NCBI GenBank assembly: GCA_020080175.1
Contig: JAGHQL010000006.1
Location: 1-64,000, forward strand
Direction: 5' to 3'
Length of the DNA stretch: 64,000 nucleotides
Source of the DNA: Glutinoglossum americanum
Taxonomy: Eukaryota > Ascomycota > Geoglossomycetes > Geoglossales > Geoglossaceae
The translations under genes and the position numbers were made by a program. Under the pieces are notes generated by a model, which did not search any database, was not told the DNA's origin, and worked only from the letters and a program-made list of their open reading frames with translations. Below are positions 23,355 to 33,748 of the stretch, piece after piece; within the stretch, counting starts at the first letter, position 1; each line of letters opens with the position of its first letter.

Positions 23355-24151
23355 ATGGGTTGCTGCTACGATCATCGCTGCTCTCTCGTCATTCGTACGA
23401 TCCAACTCCTCTCCCTGATCGTGGTAACCGCCATCTTCTCCTTCATCACATGCCTGATCAACTTCAACAGCCTTGGCCTATCTATGCGCCTAATTACGCT
23501 CACTACACTCTCGGGAATTGCAACGGCTTGCTTCCTAGCATCCCTCTACCCTGTCGCCCGGCCGTCACGATTGCTATTCCAGCTGAGTATTGTAGCGGAT
23601 GTGCTCATGATAGGCGCCATGGCGGCCATACAAGCACTTTTGCGGGTCTCTAAGGTTCCAGAATCATGTTGGAGTTTGACGAGGCAGAATTACAATCCCG
23701 GTGATAGGGATACAACTCCGGCTCCGGGCTTTGATACTATCAGGTTCGGGAAACCGGATTATCCTGGAGAGTTGGATAAATACTGTCCTTCGGTGAAGGG
23801 CGCTTATTACCTCGTCGTTCTTAACACGTGAGTTGCGCAGTATTGCCTCCTCACTCTGACGTCTGTTGACACACGTATAGGTCACTCTTATTCGTTACTA
23901 TAATATTTTCGGCGCTTTACTTGCGTGGTGCAAAGTGTCATCCAACCGGCACCTGTTCGCGCACCAACAAGAGTGCGACGACTGGGACTCAGATAGGAGT
24001 TTCAGATATCGTCACTGAGCCTAACGGCCCGGCGGCCGTACCTGCCGGGAGCGACCCACCGCCTTACTCCGAGGTAGCTCCTGGATCGGCTGAGGAGAGG
24101 GGTAGGGGGCCATTCAATGGACAACCTCAGGGCAAGAGTGAGGCAGTTTGA
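23355..24151 (+). CDS. four-helix membrane protein, unknown (MARVEL-like topology)
   Basis: Two exons (23355-23827 and 23881-24151) are joined by a 53-nt GT-AG intron (donor GTGAGT, acceptor TATAG), giving about 247 residues. Four hydrophobic helices are visible: LLSLIVVTAIFSFITCLINF, RLITLTTLSGIATACFLASL, LLFQLSIVADVLMIGAMAAI, and, split by the intron, SLLFVTIIFSALYLRGAK. Between helices 3 and 4 is a loop of about 65 residues with an FGKPDYPGELDKYC segment. The tail is Pro/Gly-rich and contains PPPYSEV, a PY-like motif that could recruit a WW-domain ubiquitin ligase (inference). Topology and size resemble fungal MARVEL-like proteins, but no signature residue proves it. The start was placed at the ATG directly before the first helix; in-frame Mets upstream exist. 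Confidence 0.72.
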
Positions 24152-25688
24152 GCGTTTTCCGGGGGGGTACGGCTTGGTTATGGTTAACGGCGCATAGCAT
24201 ATAAAATGCGAAGTTACTAAGCGTTTAAGTACCCAATGTCCCCCACTAGCCGGCTAAGCTGCCATTCCTGCTAGTGCTATTTTTTGAGATCCCGAATTGC
24301 CGTTATCTATTTCTAGCAAGCAAGTCAGCAAGCCCGAGTCGCCATGGAGGAGAGGACATCCACTGGGGATAGCATGCCTTACCCATGACTGCAAGAGATC
24401 GGGTGATTATCCCAACCGTCTTCTCTGGCTCTTTTTCCTGTGCCACATCTCCGAAGTTTCCCGGAGCCTCCACCAGTGAAAAATACCTTCAATGGCGCAT
24501 GGGTGCCGCATTGGAACACTAACCCCATTACCCTATTCAAGGTGTGAGCTTTAGAAAACATAACGGGTATCCCATCCCATGGCTCATAGAGTAGGCCAGC
24601 CAGCTAGATCAGCAGTCTAATAACTAAGTATCATAATTGCTAAATCACCACCGCATTGCCCAGGAGGCTACTAGTGCGCGGCACAAGGCCCTATCATTTA
24701 CGTGTAACTCGACAGCCCCCAGAGCAGCTGGCTACTCCCGAAACCCATAGCAAACTTATTTTGCGAAGCTGGGCGCGCCAACGCCAACGCCAACGCCAAC
24801 GCCAACGCCCCACGGATACAAGAACCAAAACGAATTGTCGATTTCGCCCAAGGCCCACCCCATAGCTTAACGCCATTTACGAAAAGACAGAGTAAAGCAA
24901 GGGGGTTCTACAACAATAGACGTGAAAGATCTTAAAAGCGGCCTCTACCGAGTGTAGGTTCTGGACGGTTTCCCACGGCCTTCGACTCGGGTACCACCAA
25001 CGAGTTTCCCAGACACCCCACCGGCCGGTGCGTAGAGCACCATCTCCGCATCACGGGGGGGGAGGCCAGGCAGCCCTGAGGCCCATCGCACCGCGCACGC
25101 ACGTCCCGCCGCGGTTCCCGCAACCACAGGCATCCTCCTAGGGACTAGCACCGCCGCATCACCGTCTAGCAGTCGGGCAGACCCCCGAGAACCGGTGTTG
25201 TATATCCGCTCGCGATAGCCGCAGGAGCGGAAAGGGGGAGGGTGGAATACGCTTGGGAGGCGGGCGGGCTTGGAATTACGGTGGTCTGATAATCTGTTTG
25301 TGGTGCCCGAGGAAAATGGAAATGGAGGCGCGTGGTGTATAGGGGATCGTCCCCTCGCGCTTCTCTTTGTTCCCCTATTACGGGCTTCCGTTGTTGTTAT
25401 TACCGGATCGCAACAGCCTCGCGATCGCTACTGCTCATGGCCGCGCGTCATAGTGGGCATAAAACCACCGCTGTCGATATGAACCACTCCGCCTGCCAGA
25501 GGGTTTGAGCAATTTTGTTCATCTATACGGGGGCAATATTTTTTACTTGGTTTAGTTCAATTTAACTTTTTTGAGGAGTGTAGGTAGTTTACTCTTGCGA
25601 GGCGGGGGAGAAAATGTTTCCAAAATAAACGGAAAAAGGACAGTCCCTCAGCAGATTAACTAAGCATGGAGCCTCTACACGCGTCGGC
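24152..25688. other. intergenic region with hexamer repeat
   Basis: No supported gene. It contains the CCAACG repeat at 24778-24807 and one copy of a dispersed 18-19-nt motif at 24933-24951. Confidence 0.5.
24778..24807. repeat. CCAACG hexamer microsatellite, five units
   Basis: Five exact tandem copies of CCAACG. No reading frame is supported across it. Confidence 0.9.
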
Positions 25689-27318
25689 TCATCCACCGTG
25701 TGGTGTCTCACTTAACCAGCCCCTAGCCTTTACCATACCTGGCTCGAATATTTCCGCGTGGAATGCCCTTTCTCTCGCTCGTTTAATCCGCCCCTCTGAA
25801 ATTGCATAACTCTCAGGGATTGCGGCCTGTTGATTCTGTGCCTCTGTATCCCCGGAGTGTTCGTGCGCCGCGAGCACCAGCTGGGCGATGTATCGTGCGC
25901 ATAAACCCGCATTGGGCATGCCTGAGCGCAACACGGGAATTTTTAGTTAGACCACCGCGCTAAGGGGAGGCTTGCGGATATTAAAGACGAGGGACGAACC
26001 GTGGCCTGTATAGCCTCCCGAGAGATAAACGCCATTTTTTCCAGGCACCTTACCAACCCAGGGACACCCGTCTCGGCTGAACCCCATAATGCCAGACCAT
26101 TCGTTTTCGGCCTCGAGAAGCGGAGGTGCAGCGTCACCTGCATCGCTAGCAGGCACAAGATGTTTCATCAAGGTGTGCAGGCGCTTCGCGGATGGCTTGT
26201 CAATCTCAGAATCATCATCAACACCCACACCCATATTCCTCGCATCACACCTCGCTCCCCCAAACATCATCTGTCCACCGGAATCCCCAGAGGGGTCGAC
26301 GGGCCGCTGGGTCAGGTAACCATCCTGTATGTAACCCTGATCGCCGCCGCCAAGGAACACATACGTCCGTGTTAGTGGATTAGCTCGCAAGGACGCCGGA
26401 GGTGTGAGCGCAGACATCTCCCCACGGACGGGGACAATGAGGTCTGCGAACTCTGGGAGGAGGTGTGATGTATATGCGTTGGTGGCTAGGACGACGGACG
26501 TAGCCTCGATAGTACCACGAGACGTGCAAACAGCCCATTTCTTGTTTCCTTCGCCTTGTTGCTCGAGGGAGAGCACGGGGGTCTTAGTTTGGAGATTTAG
26601 GTGGGAGTTCTTGATCAAGTCCTCCAATACCCAAGCAACGAGTTTATACGGCCAGAGTTTCGCGGCGATGGTCTGCGTTATTGCTCCGGCAGCATTGGGG
26701 ATAAGGAGGCTTTTGAGGGAGGCTTTGTCTTCGGCGAGAGAGATGTATTGCGCCATCTCAGAACCTGAAGACTGTAGAGCCTGGACTAGCTTCTTGGCCT
26801 TGGCAAATTCGCGTGTGGAGTTGAAGGCGTAGCACGTCCCATCGCTCGTCTGCTGGAATTCACAGTCGATGTGGTGTTGCGCGACAAGATCAGCGATGGT
26901 TCGAAGGTTGCGGAGTTCGAACTGCGCAATGTCGAGAGGCATCGGATAGATGTGAGGTTTGCAGTGGCCGCCATTCTATACAGGTCATATGGTTACCGAA
27001 CCCCGAGCGAAAATGTCCATCTTTAAGAAATTGAACTCTCAGAATTGATCTCCAACCTACCCTCCCCGTAGCACCCCAACACGCCTCTCTTGCCTCCACC
27101 ATCACCACATTCAAATTAGCCGACTGCGCGAGATATTTCGCGCAAAAGGCGCCAGTGATCCCACTCCCAACGATGACGACATCGGCAGACGAGGGAAGCT
27201 CGGGGGTGCTGCGGTGATGGAGGAGGAAGGAGGATGGCGAACGATGCCAAAAGGAGTTTGTGGAATTGGGGGAGGGCAGATTGGCGGGCTTGTTGGGGAT
27301 AGAGGGGAGAGTGTCCAT
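25689..27318 (-). CDS. FAD-dependent oxidoreductase, DAO family
   Basis: Three exons are inferred (27061-27318, 26000-26975, 25689-25921), about 488 residues. The N-terminal dinucleotide-binding motif VVIVGSGITGAFCAKYLAQS is followed by the family motif CWGATGRNGGHCKPHIYP, formed exactly by splicing exon 1 to exon 2. The C-terminal FAD motif GFSRDGCPWVGKVPG...GVYLSGGYTGHG continues after the second intron (25922-25999) as MPNAGLCARYIAQLVLA and IPESYAISEGRIKRAR, again as expected for the family. These proteins oxidise amines or amino acids with FAD; the substrate cannot be told from sequence. No signal peptide or peroxisomal SKL-type C-terminus is seen. Unspliced reading would end soon after GHG and lose the conserved tail, so the third exon is well supported. 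It diverges from the SDR gene at 28032. Confidence 0.9.
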
Positions 27319-28031
27319 GGCTTCTGTGATGTTTGGTTGTTCATCATGATTACTGATCTCAGTACATTTAATTAACTATCTTGGACCGAGGCGCCTTACT
27401 CAGCAAGAAAGTGGTTGGGTAAACGCCACATTTCAACCTCCACCATCCAAAGGGATTTGCCGGATGTGTCAGCATGATTAGTTGGATTCCTCTTCCGAAC
27501 CATCCATCAAACGCGTACATCGTATTAGGCCGACGTTTGCATCCATTTCCGAGGTAAGCCGGCTTCACGATTGGGTGCCAACTTACGAGCCTTGAACGTA
27601 TAGATTAGCTGGCTTGGTTGGGCGCTGCAGTTCGAATGCAGCTTGTCTTCATTTGCACCACCGTGGGCTCCATGACGCAATGGGAACAACACCCAAGGGG
27701 CCGAGGATCTCAGCCGCAGACAAGATCAGCTAACGCCCAGAGGCTCGCAGGGGGTATGGAAGGGTGTATGTTGATGCTTCGTAAAATGTAGAGCCATGCA
27801 GTAGATGTCGATAGAATATCCATATTAATCATCCGTTTTGTCTCGCATTGCATTCGCTTTACACTAGGTTAACCTGAGCAACTTAAATTAAAGACCAGCG
27901 GAGAAGAGCATATATAGGATCGCTCTTCGACTATCCACATTGCTCATCAATCTGTTGACTCTCACTCCCAAACCACCACCAACATCTCCTATACATATTA
28001 TTGTTTCGCTTATCTCTGCTCCAGCTTCAAG
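27319..28031. promoter_or_regulatory. bidirectional promoter region (DAO / SDR)
   Basis: This 713-bp interval separates two divergently transcribed oxidoreductase genes. A TATATA box lies at 27911-27916, about 120 bases before the SDR start, followed by a pyrimidine-rich leader. Shared regulation is possible but only inferred. Confidence 0.45.
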
Positions 28032-29240
28032 ATGACAGGAGAACTCGTCCTTGTGGGTTGTGTCACCCTCTCTGCGATACCAGAACACCACTGACATCAC
28101 CAAGGTCACCGGAATCACCGGTCACGTCGGTTTCCGTACCCTAGTAGCGACCCTCCAGGCCGGTTACGCTGTGCGTGGTGCTCTCCGCAGCGAAGGGAAG
28201 ATTGACCAAATTAAGAATGCTCCATCCATTCAACCTTACCTCGATAGACTCGAATTTGTTATCGTGAGTGATATTTTGAAGGAAGGCGCATTCGATAAGG
28301 CCCTGGAGGGTGTTGATTATGTTTTACATATAGCATCTCCCCTCCCAATTCAGGTATGAGTGCCATTAGGCCAACCCCAATCTCTTTATTCCGGAGACTC
28401 TCTGCTAAGTACTATATCTCCCGCAGACCACCGAGTACGATCGCGATATCATCCAACCAGCTATCAAGGGAACACTAGGTATTTTAGCGTCTGCAAGTAA
28501 AGTTCCTACAGTAAGGCGCGTTGTCATCACCTCTTCCGCAGCGATCATCCTTCCGAAGGAAATTGATCCTACCAAGTTGTACTCAGGTCCGTCATCCCTA
28601 ACTTTCTTGGTCCCTTAAACCCGCGCTATTAAAACACTTGGCACTGAGATACCCAGCAACAGAGGCGGATATTACCCCTGCACCAAATGGGCCCTTCCAC
28701 AGCAGCTGGGAGGCATATTCTGCTAGCAAGCGTCTCTCTTACTATGCGACCAGCGACTGGTATGAAGCCACCAAGCCGCAGTTTGATATCATCCGCCTCA
28801 TGCCTTCATTCGTCATCGGCAAGAACGAGCTTATCACCGACAAGAAGAATTTCATCACCGGCTCGAACGCCTTGGTTTCTGGGGTGCTCTTCGGCGATAA
28901 GGCCACGGCACCAAATGTTGGCGTTACAGTGCACCTCGATGACGTTGCAAAAGCGCACGTTCAGGCCCTAAGCCCGAAGATCGAAGGGAATCAGGATTTT
29001 ATACTCTCTTCCGATTGCCCAGAGGGAATCGTGTACGACGATGCGATTGAGATTACCAAGAAGAGTTTTCCTGATGCTGTCGCCAGTGGCCTCTTTCCAC
29101 TTGGAGGAACTCATCCGACGGCGAAAATAAAAATGGATGTTAGCAAAGCAGAGAAGGCCTTTGGCTGGACCTTCCAGCCATATGAGGAGCAAGTGAAGAA
29201 CCTTGTAAGGCATTGGATCGAGCTCAACACTGTCTCTTAG
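28032..29240 (+). CDS. NAD(P)-dependent reductase, extended SDR (Gre2/DFR-like)
   Basis: Four exons are inferred (28032-28052, 28105-28353, 28427-28586, 28657-29240), about 337 residues. The 7-codon first exon joins to the second to create the Rossmann motif LVLVTGITGHVGFRTL (TGxxGxxG). An ALRS segment after the second strand fits NADPH selectivity. The catalytic YxxxK is YSASK in exon 4, with VVITSSAA upstream supplying the Ser. VHLDDVAKAHVQAL and a C-terminal helix (WTFQPYEEQVKNLVRHWIE) match ketoreductases of the yeast Gre2 / dihydroflavonol reductase group. The true carbonyl substrate is unknown. Length is normal for the group. It is divergent from the FAD oxidoreductase. Confidence 0.9.
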
Positions 29241-30143
29241 TTTGCGAGGCGGTTTCAGGCTATCATCGTTCGAGACCCTTCATCTTGCTCGCTCTGGAAC
29301 TTTTCTCCTTTCCTCTTTATCAAACTAGATAGGAATCTCAGTAGTTATCTATTATTCGAATATTGGGACGCTTACCTAAATACCACGACTGCTTGGGTTT
29401 ATTTGCTCGGATGCCACAAAACGCTTACTGGAATACCACGACTCTCTAGCTTTGACCCGCCCATCAAATATGTCCCCCACCCTTCTGTCATTCTCCAGGG
29501 GCATGCGTAATGGTTATGGGGGCCTCCCCCGCATCCTGACACAGTGGTGGTCCCTCCCAACATATGCCGTGATACAGCGGTGGAACTTAGGGGCCCGCCC
29601 ATGACTATGAGGTCCTCCGCATCCTGACGCAGTGGCGGTCCCTCCCAGCATGTCCCATGATGCAGCGATGGCACTTAGAAGTCCATCCATGGTTATGGGG
29701 GTCCATCCTGGATATATACCCTGACGCAGCAATTAGTCTTCGCTTAGGAAGATCCGTGCGGTTTTAGGGGCCCCTCAACTCCAGCGACGTTTTGCATGCT
29801 CGATCTGTGTGGTAAGCTTTTGTTGGATCTGAGTCCCTGGCATTTGGGGTTTCCCCCAAGGGTCTGGTTCCTGCTCTAGCTGGTCAAACTGACGTATCGC
29901 ACTCCCGATAAAGCGGGGTAAGGCTGGCAAATGATAAGTCGTTCCAAATTCTAGGTCCCCGATGGTGCCCCTGACATCTTATAAGCTCTTAGACCACTTT
30001 TCTATTTCACTTGCGAAAGAAAAAGGAAGCGCGCCCTGCAATAGCAAAAAGAAACTACTTAGGAGGCGTTAGCGTGGGGTCGTTTAGCTCCCCAATCGGC
30101 GGGTTGAATTTATTCCTCCGCACGGAGACCTAAAAATTCAAAA
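29241..30143. other. intergenic region with tandem repeat
   Basis: No supported gene. The left half carries the repeat at 29513-29735. The right end abuts the terminator of the second 5S gene. Confidence 0.5.
29513..29735. repeat. diverged tandem repeat, about 88-bp unit
   Basis: Two near-complete units and one partial unit share GGTTATGGGGG/GACTATGAGG, GCATCCTGACRCAGTGG, GGTCCCTCCCARCAT and GAYRCAGCGRTGG. CTGAC anchors lie at about 29536, 29624 and 29721 (spacings 88 and 97). Many differences are transitions, consistent with old repeat decay. Confidence 0.65.
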
Positions 30144-30262
30144 ACATACGACAGAGGGTATTCCCAGCTCGTCACCGACGCCAGTACTAATCCTCCGATC
30201 TGTAGCTTATGTAAGGCAGAGCGGACGGGATGCCCAGTATTCTACAGTCTATGGTCGTATGT
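30144..30262 (-). rRNA. 5S ribosomal RNA
   Basis: A 119-nt minus-strand gene, identical to the copy at 20388-20506 except for one base near the 5' end. It begins ACATACGACCATAG, the usual start of fungal 5S rRNA, and ends TCGTATGT. It is followed by TTTTTG and later TTTTTAGG as terminator. Flanks of the two copies are unrelated, so the copies are dispersed, not part of a larger duplication. Confidence 0.96.
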
Positions 30263-30639
30263 GACAGGCACATCTGTCAGAATGGTAGAAATAGTTACCC
30301 TACTTTGCAATATTCACTATCTTTTCGAAATTTGGATCGAGGTTCTCCACGAAGCAGGCTACCTAAAGGGAATAAGGTGACGTTATCACATTACGTTACT
30401 AAATAATAATTCCCCGCTTTGTGAACCTGCCTCGCTCTTCTAATCGAGAAGGAGGAAGAGGGAGACCTGCCCTCTTCACTAAGCAAAAGAAAAAAAAAAT
30501 GGCCCTAAAGAATCCTACCACACATGTGCCCCATTCGCGACGCAATCCTCTGGAATGTAGGCTCACGCACGCGCCATATAACTAGCGACGTTCTTGCCAT
30601 CTCTTGATTATTAGGAGAACCCTCTCTCTTCCATGCTTG
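30263..30639. other. short intergenic region
   Basis: This region lies between the 5S gene and the 3' end of the receptor gene. It contains only A-rich tracts (about 30484-30499). Confidence 0.5.
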
Positions 30640-32044
30640 CTATACGGCCACGGACACCGGTTTTTGTACAACGAAAAGGCACTCCTTGCTGTCCTGCGAG
30701 AACATCGTCATACCTCCTTCATTCGGGCGTTTAACGTGATGGAGCTCCACGCTTTTCTGAGCCTGAACGTCCCCGGAATTATCGCTCTCGGGATCCGAGA
30801 TAGGGGCTTTTCTGCTGAATCCGCTAAATGTGGTGTCGAGGTAGTGTTTGAAGAGAGGTTTGAGTGCGGGTGCAGAGGCGCAGATAATAGAGAGATCAAT
30901 CTCAATGGCGATATAGATCCACATGGTGAAACCCTCCCCTGTAAAGAGTGAGTGTCTGTACCCCTAGAGGCCCAACATTTATTCCAATAGAAAGGAGGGA
31001 CCTACATGTGAGGTCGTAGGTAACGCTTGTAAGAACATGGACGTAGTAAGTCCTTACGAGGCCGGCGATACAAACTCTTGATTTTAAAGGTAAGCAAAGG
31101 TGGGCGAATTGGCTTAGGAGCGGGGCTACATACAATAAACCCGCGAGGAAGATGCAGGTCAGTGCTATCTTTTGCTTTATTCGCAGCTGCAAGCCCCACA
31201 CTGTAGGTAGAGGAATCAGGATGATTACGAAGTCAGTGATGGTATTTATAACGCCGACGGCCATCTTGAAGGCACTCTGGTCGATGCAGTGGGCACCAGG
31301 GGTCGATATGTCCCAAGTAGCTCTCACGGGGCTACGGGACCCAGTATCGTCAGAGAAAAGGACCCTAGTTGGGGACCGTAGACGATAGGGTAAAACTCAC
31401 GTGCAGCCCATAATAAGGCCTATCAATGCGGAGAAGTGGAAACAGACAACAATGGCAATGGTAATCCATACGGCGTAGCGCAAGCCTCTCTTGGTGGCTG
31501 CCGTAGACATGCGTCTATAAAATAGGAGAATGGAGATCTTGGCGAGGTTTGCAGCCCATAGGAAGAGGAATTGTGTCGCAAAGCTGACCTAAGATTGATG
31601 TCAGTACAAGCAGCAGCGCTGGGAGTGGTACAGTTTGAGAGATATATGCCTTTCGATTGGGGGCCGCCTGCGAGGGTGGGATGTCCCAGACATGGAGATC
31701 CCAAGAATACTTCGTGGCAGCTGTAGGGACAAGATGGTTAGCACTTCTAGGACGAGGTACTCCACAATAGTAACAATAGTGCTACCTAGGCAGACGCATA
31801 TGGTAAGCCCAACAGTAGGTATATAAGCCAAAGCGATAAAGAGATCATCCAGCCCGGCTGACCGGACTATCTTTAGCCGCGCATACAGCCTCCCTATAAT
31901 CACAGCGGTCGTGATTGGCAGTAGGATGGCATTGACAATCAACAACGCAGGACCTCGTCTCACTGGGTTAACATAATTCGGCTTGGGCCAGCTCTTCAGG
32001 ACTTCTAAAGGTATCGGTCGAAGGTAGTGGTGGGCATCCGCCAT
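30640..32044 (-). CDS. Pth11/rhodopsin-like seven-helix membrane protein
   Basis: Six exons are inferred: 31786-32044, 31632-31720, 31401-31588, 31141-31331, 31006-31074 and 30640-30938, about 364 residues. The spliced product follows the fungal integral-membrane (rhodopsin-like) domain throughout: LYARLKIVRSAGLDDLFIAL, TKYSWDLHVWDIPP, LFLWAANLAKISILLFYRR, MGCTPVRATWDI, INTITDFVIILIPLPTVWGL, VCIAGLVRTYYVHVL and TMWIYIAIEIDLSIICASAP. Seven hydrophobic helices fit a plasma-membrane receptor of the Pth11-related class, without the N-terminal CFEM domain some members carry. The cytosolic tail of about 70 residues is short. The second intron (31589-31631) is only 43 nt; skipping it would break the conserved ISQTVSFATQFLFL join. 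Ligand and coupling are unknown. Confidence 0.88.
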
Positions 32045-33748
32045 GTCTGCGATATATCTGATTTAGGCTCTACTAGCCAAAATAGCCCTCAGAGTCTCCC
32101 AGTCGACCCGGGGATAACTCCGGTTATTATAGTAATGCCCTGGAGGTGGTAGAGGCATCCCTTTGGCGACACTATTAACTAATCTGCACAATGGAGAACC
32201 TTCGATGGAGGCAGGAGGACATTGGTTTTTAACCTCGGGCGGTTCTGAAACGAATTGGCTAAAGCCCTAGTGGTGCACGGACGCCAATACATGGAATCCT
32301 GAAGATAACTGTTCAGTGTCCGTGGCCCTCGTCTGTGTCTGATCCGGGCCTCGACCTGGAAAACGCCAATTTCCTGGATGCTCGGCCAGCATACAAGGGA
32401 GTGTTGCCAGGCGTTGGCATCCACAACCTGAGTATTTTGCAGGAGGGGATTGGGCCGTTAGTGGGGTCAGGTTAGCGTCCGCAAGTTTTTGCGACTGACG
32501 ATAGCCTCCAGGGTTGCATCTTGAACGTGCCAAGCGAGATCTCTAACTGTTGAGCTTCGTTAGACATGGGCAATTATCCTAATGTGTGCCAAGATGCAAT
32601 ACGGGCACTTGTTTGACGTCTCGGCGTACCACTTCGGATGACAGATGCATAGGAACAAACGTCTTCCATGCGAGGAGCCCAATTAAGCATGGGCGGGGGG
32701 TGAGGTTATCGAGGGACCTTGGTGCGCAGTGTATACTACCTGATTGTGGATTCGTTTTTCCTCTGGAAATCTGGCCTACGCTTCAAGTGTCTCTGAGTGG
32801 GGCATGTTAGCAAAAGGCTGCGAGTTGAGACGGATTGGCGTCAGAGGGCACAGGGCGTGTCCCTCCAGCGACAAGATCAAATATACCTACCATTTTACGT
32901 ACATGTTCCCTGGGTAGTTCAAGTGATCCCCTCGTCCAAGGATTAGCGCTCTTGGGTCCGAGCGTGAACACGAGAGAACCTGTATACACATACACTAGAT
33001 GATAATATAGTTAGGATTCGAACCCAGAATTGATGTACCGAGACTTTTGACGCGGGGCGAACACTAACCCCGCAACCACCATCACGAAATCCAGCCAAAC
33101 GTCCCGCCACATCGGGAATATCTTTTGCTTTTGAGATGCAAGTAACCATTCGGATTACGAAAAACCTTAAGCTTGACACTTCCCCGCCGCCTCTCGGCCC
33201 CGCGTTTTTAGACCAATCGACCAGCGGGAAGTTACGGGAAGAGGGGAGGAAAAAGCAAGTCGAGACAAAAGCTAAAAGGGTTCAAGCACCGAACCCGCTT
33301 GCTTTGATCGCGCATCTGCGCTGCAACGCGCCTCAAACGAAGAGAGGGGCAGGGCCCGGTTGACACTTGGTTTCGGGAAATACCTGACGCAATATCCCTC
33401 CCTTCTGATTTGGCAATTCGCCATTGCGAAATTAAATGGTCCAGCCACAGCGCATGCATTCCCGGCCACCATCGCGAAAACCGACTCCTGACTGCAGCCC
33501 TCTTTGCTGGGATCACGCCGTCTTAAAATTTCACATCCATGTATTCTTTGCGAAATTGAGTAGATTCCATTACTACCAAGCTTGGTTTCGGTACGGGATC
33601 TATGCTTGAAGCTTCCGTTTTCCTTCACCAAATAGCCTCCCTCTTTTAAATAAAACCTCATACGCCCGTTAACAAATCGGTAGAAAGAAACCCGCATCTC
33701 TCAATAGCTGGTAGAAGGGTAACGGGGAGTTTTCAACCTAGGACAAGA
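32045..33748. other. gene-poor region with a tRNA-like sequence
   Basis: No protein gene is supported. A tRNA-like stretch is noted separately (33010-33080, minus). Confidence 0.5.
33010..33080 (-). other. tRNA-like relic (B box)
   Basis: On the minus strand GGTTCGAATCC is a perfect B box with four of five T-stem pairs. Upstream lies a D-arm-like GGTTGCGGGGTTAGTG about 45-50 bases away. No matching acceptor stem is found, so this looks like a tRNA-derived repeat or tRNA pseudogene, not an active tRNA gene. Confidence 0.3.
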
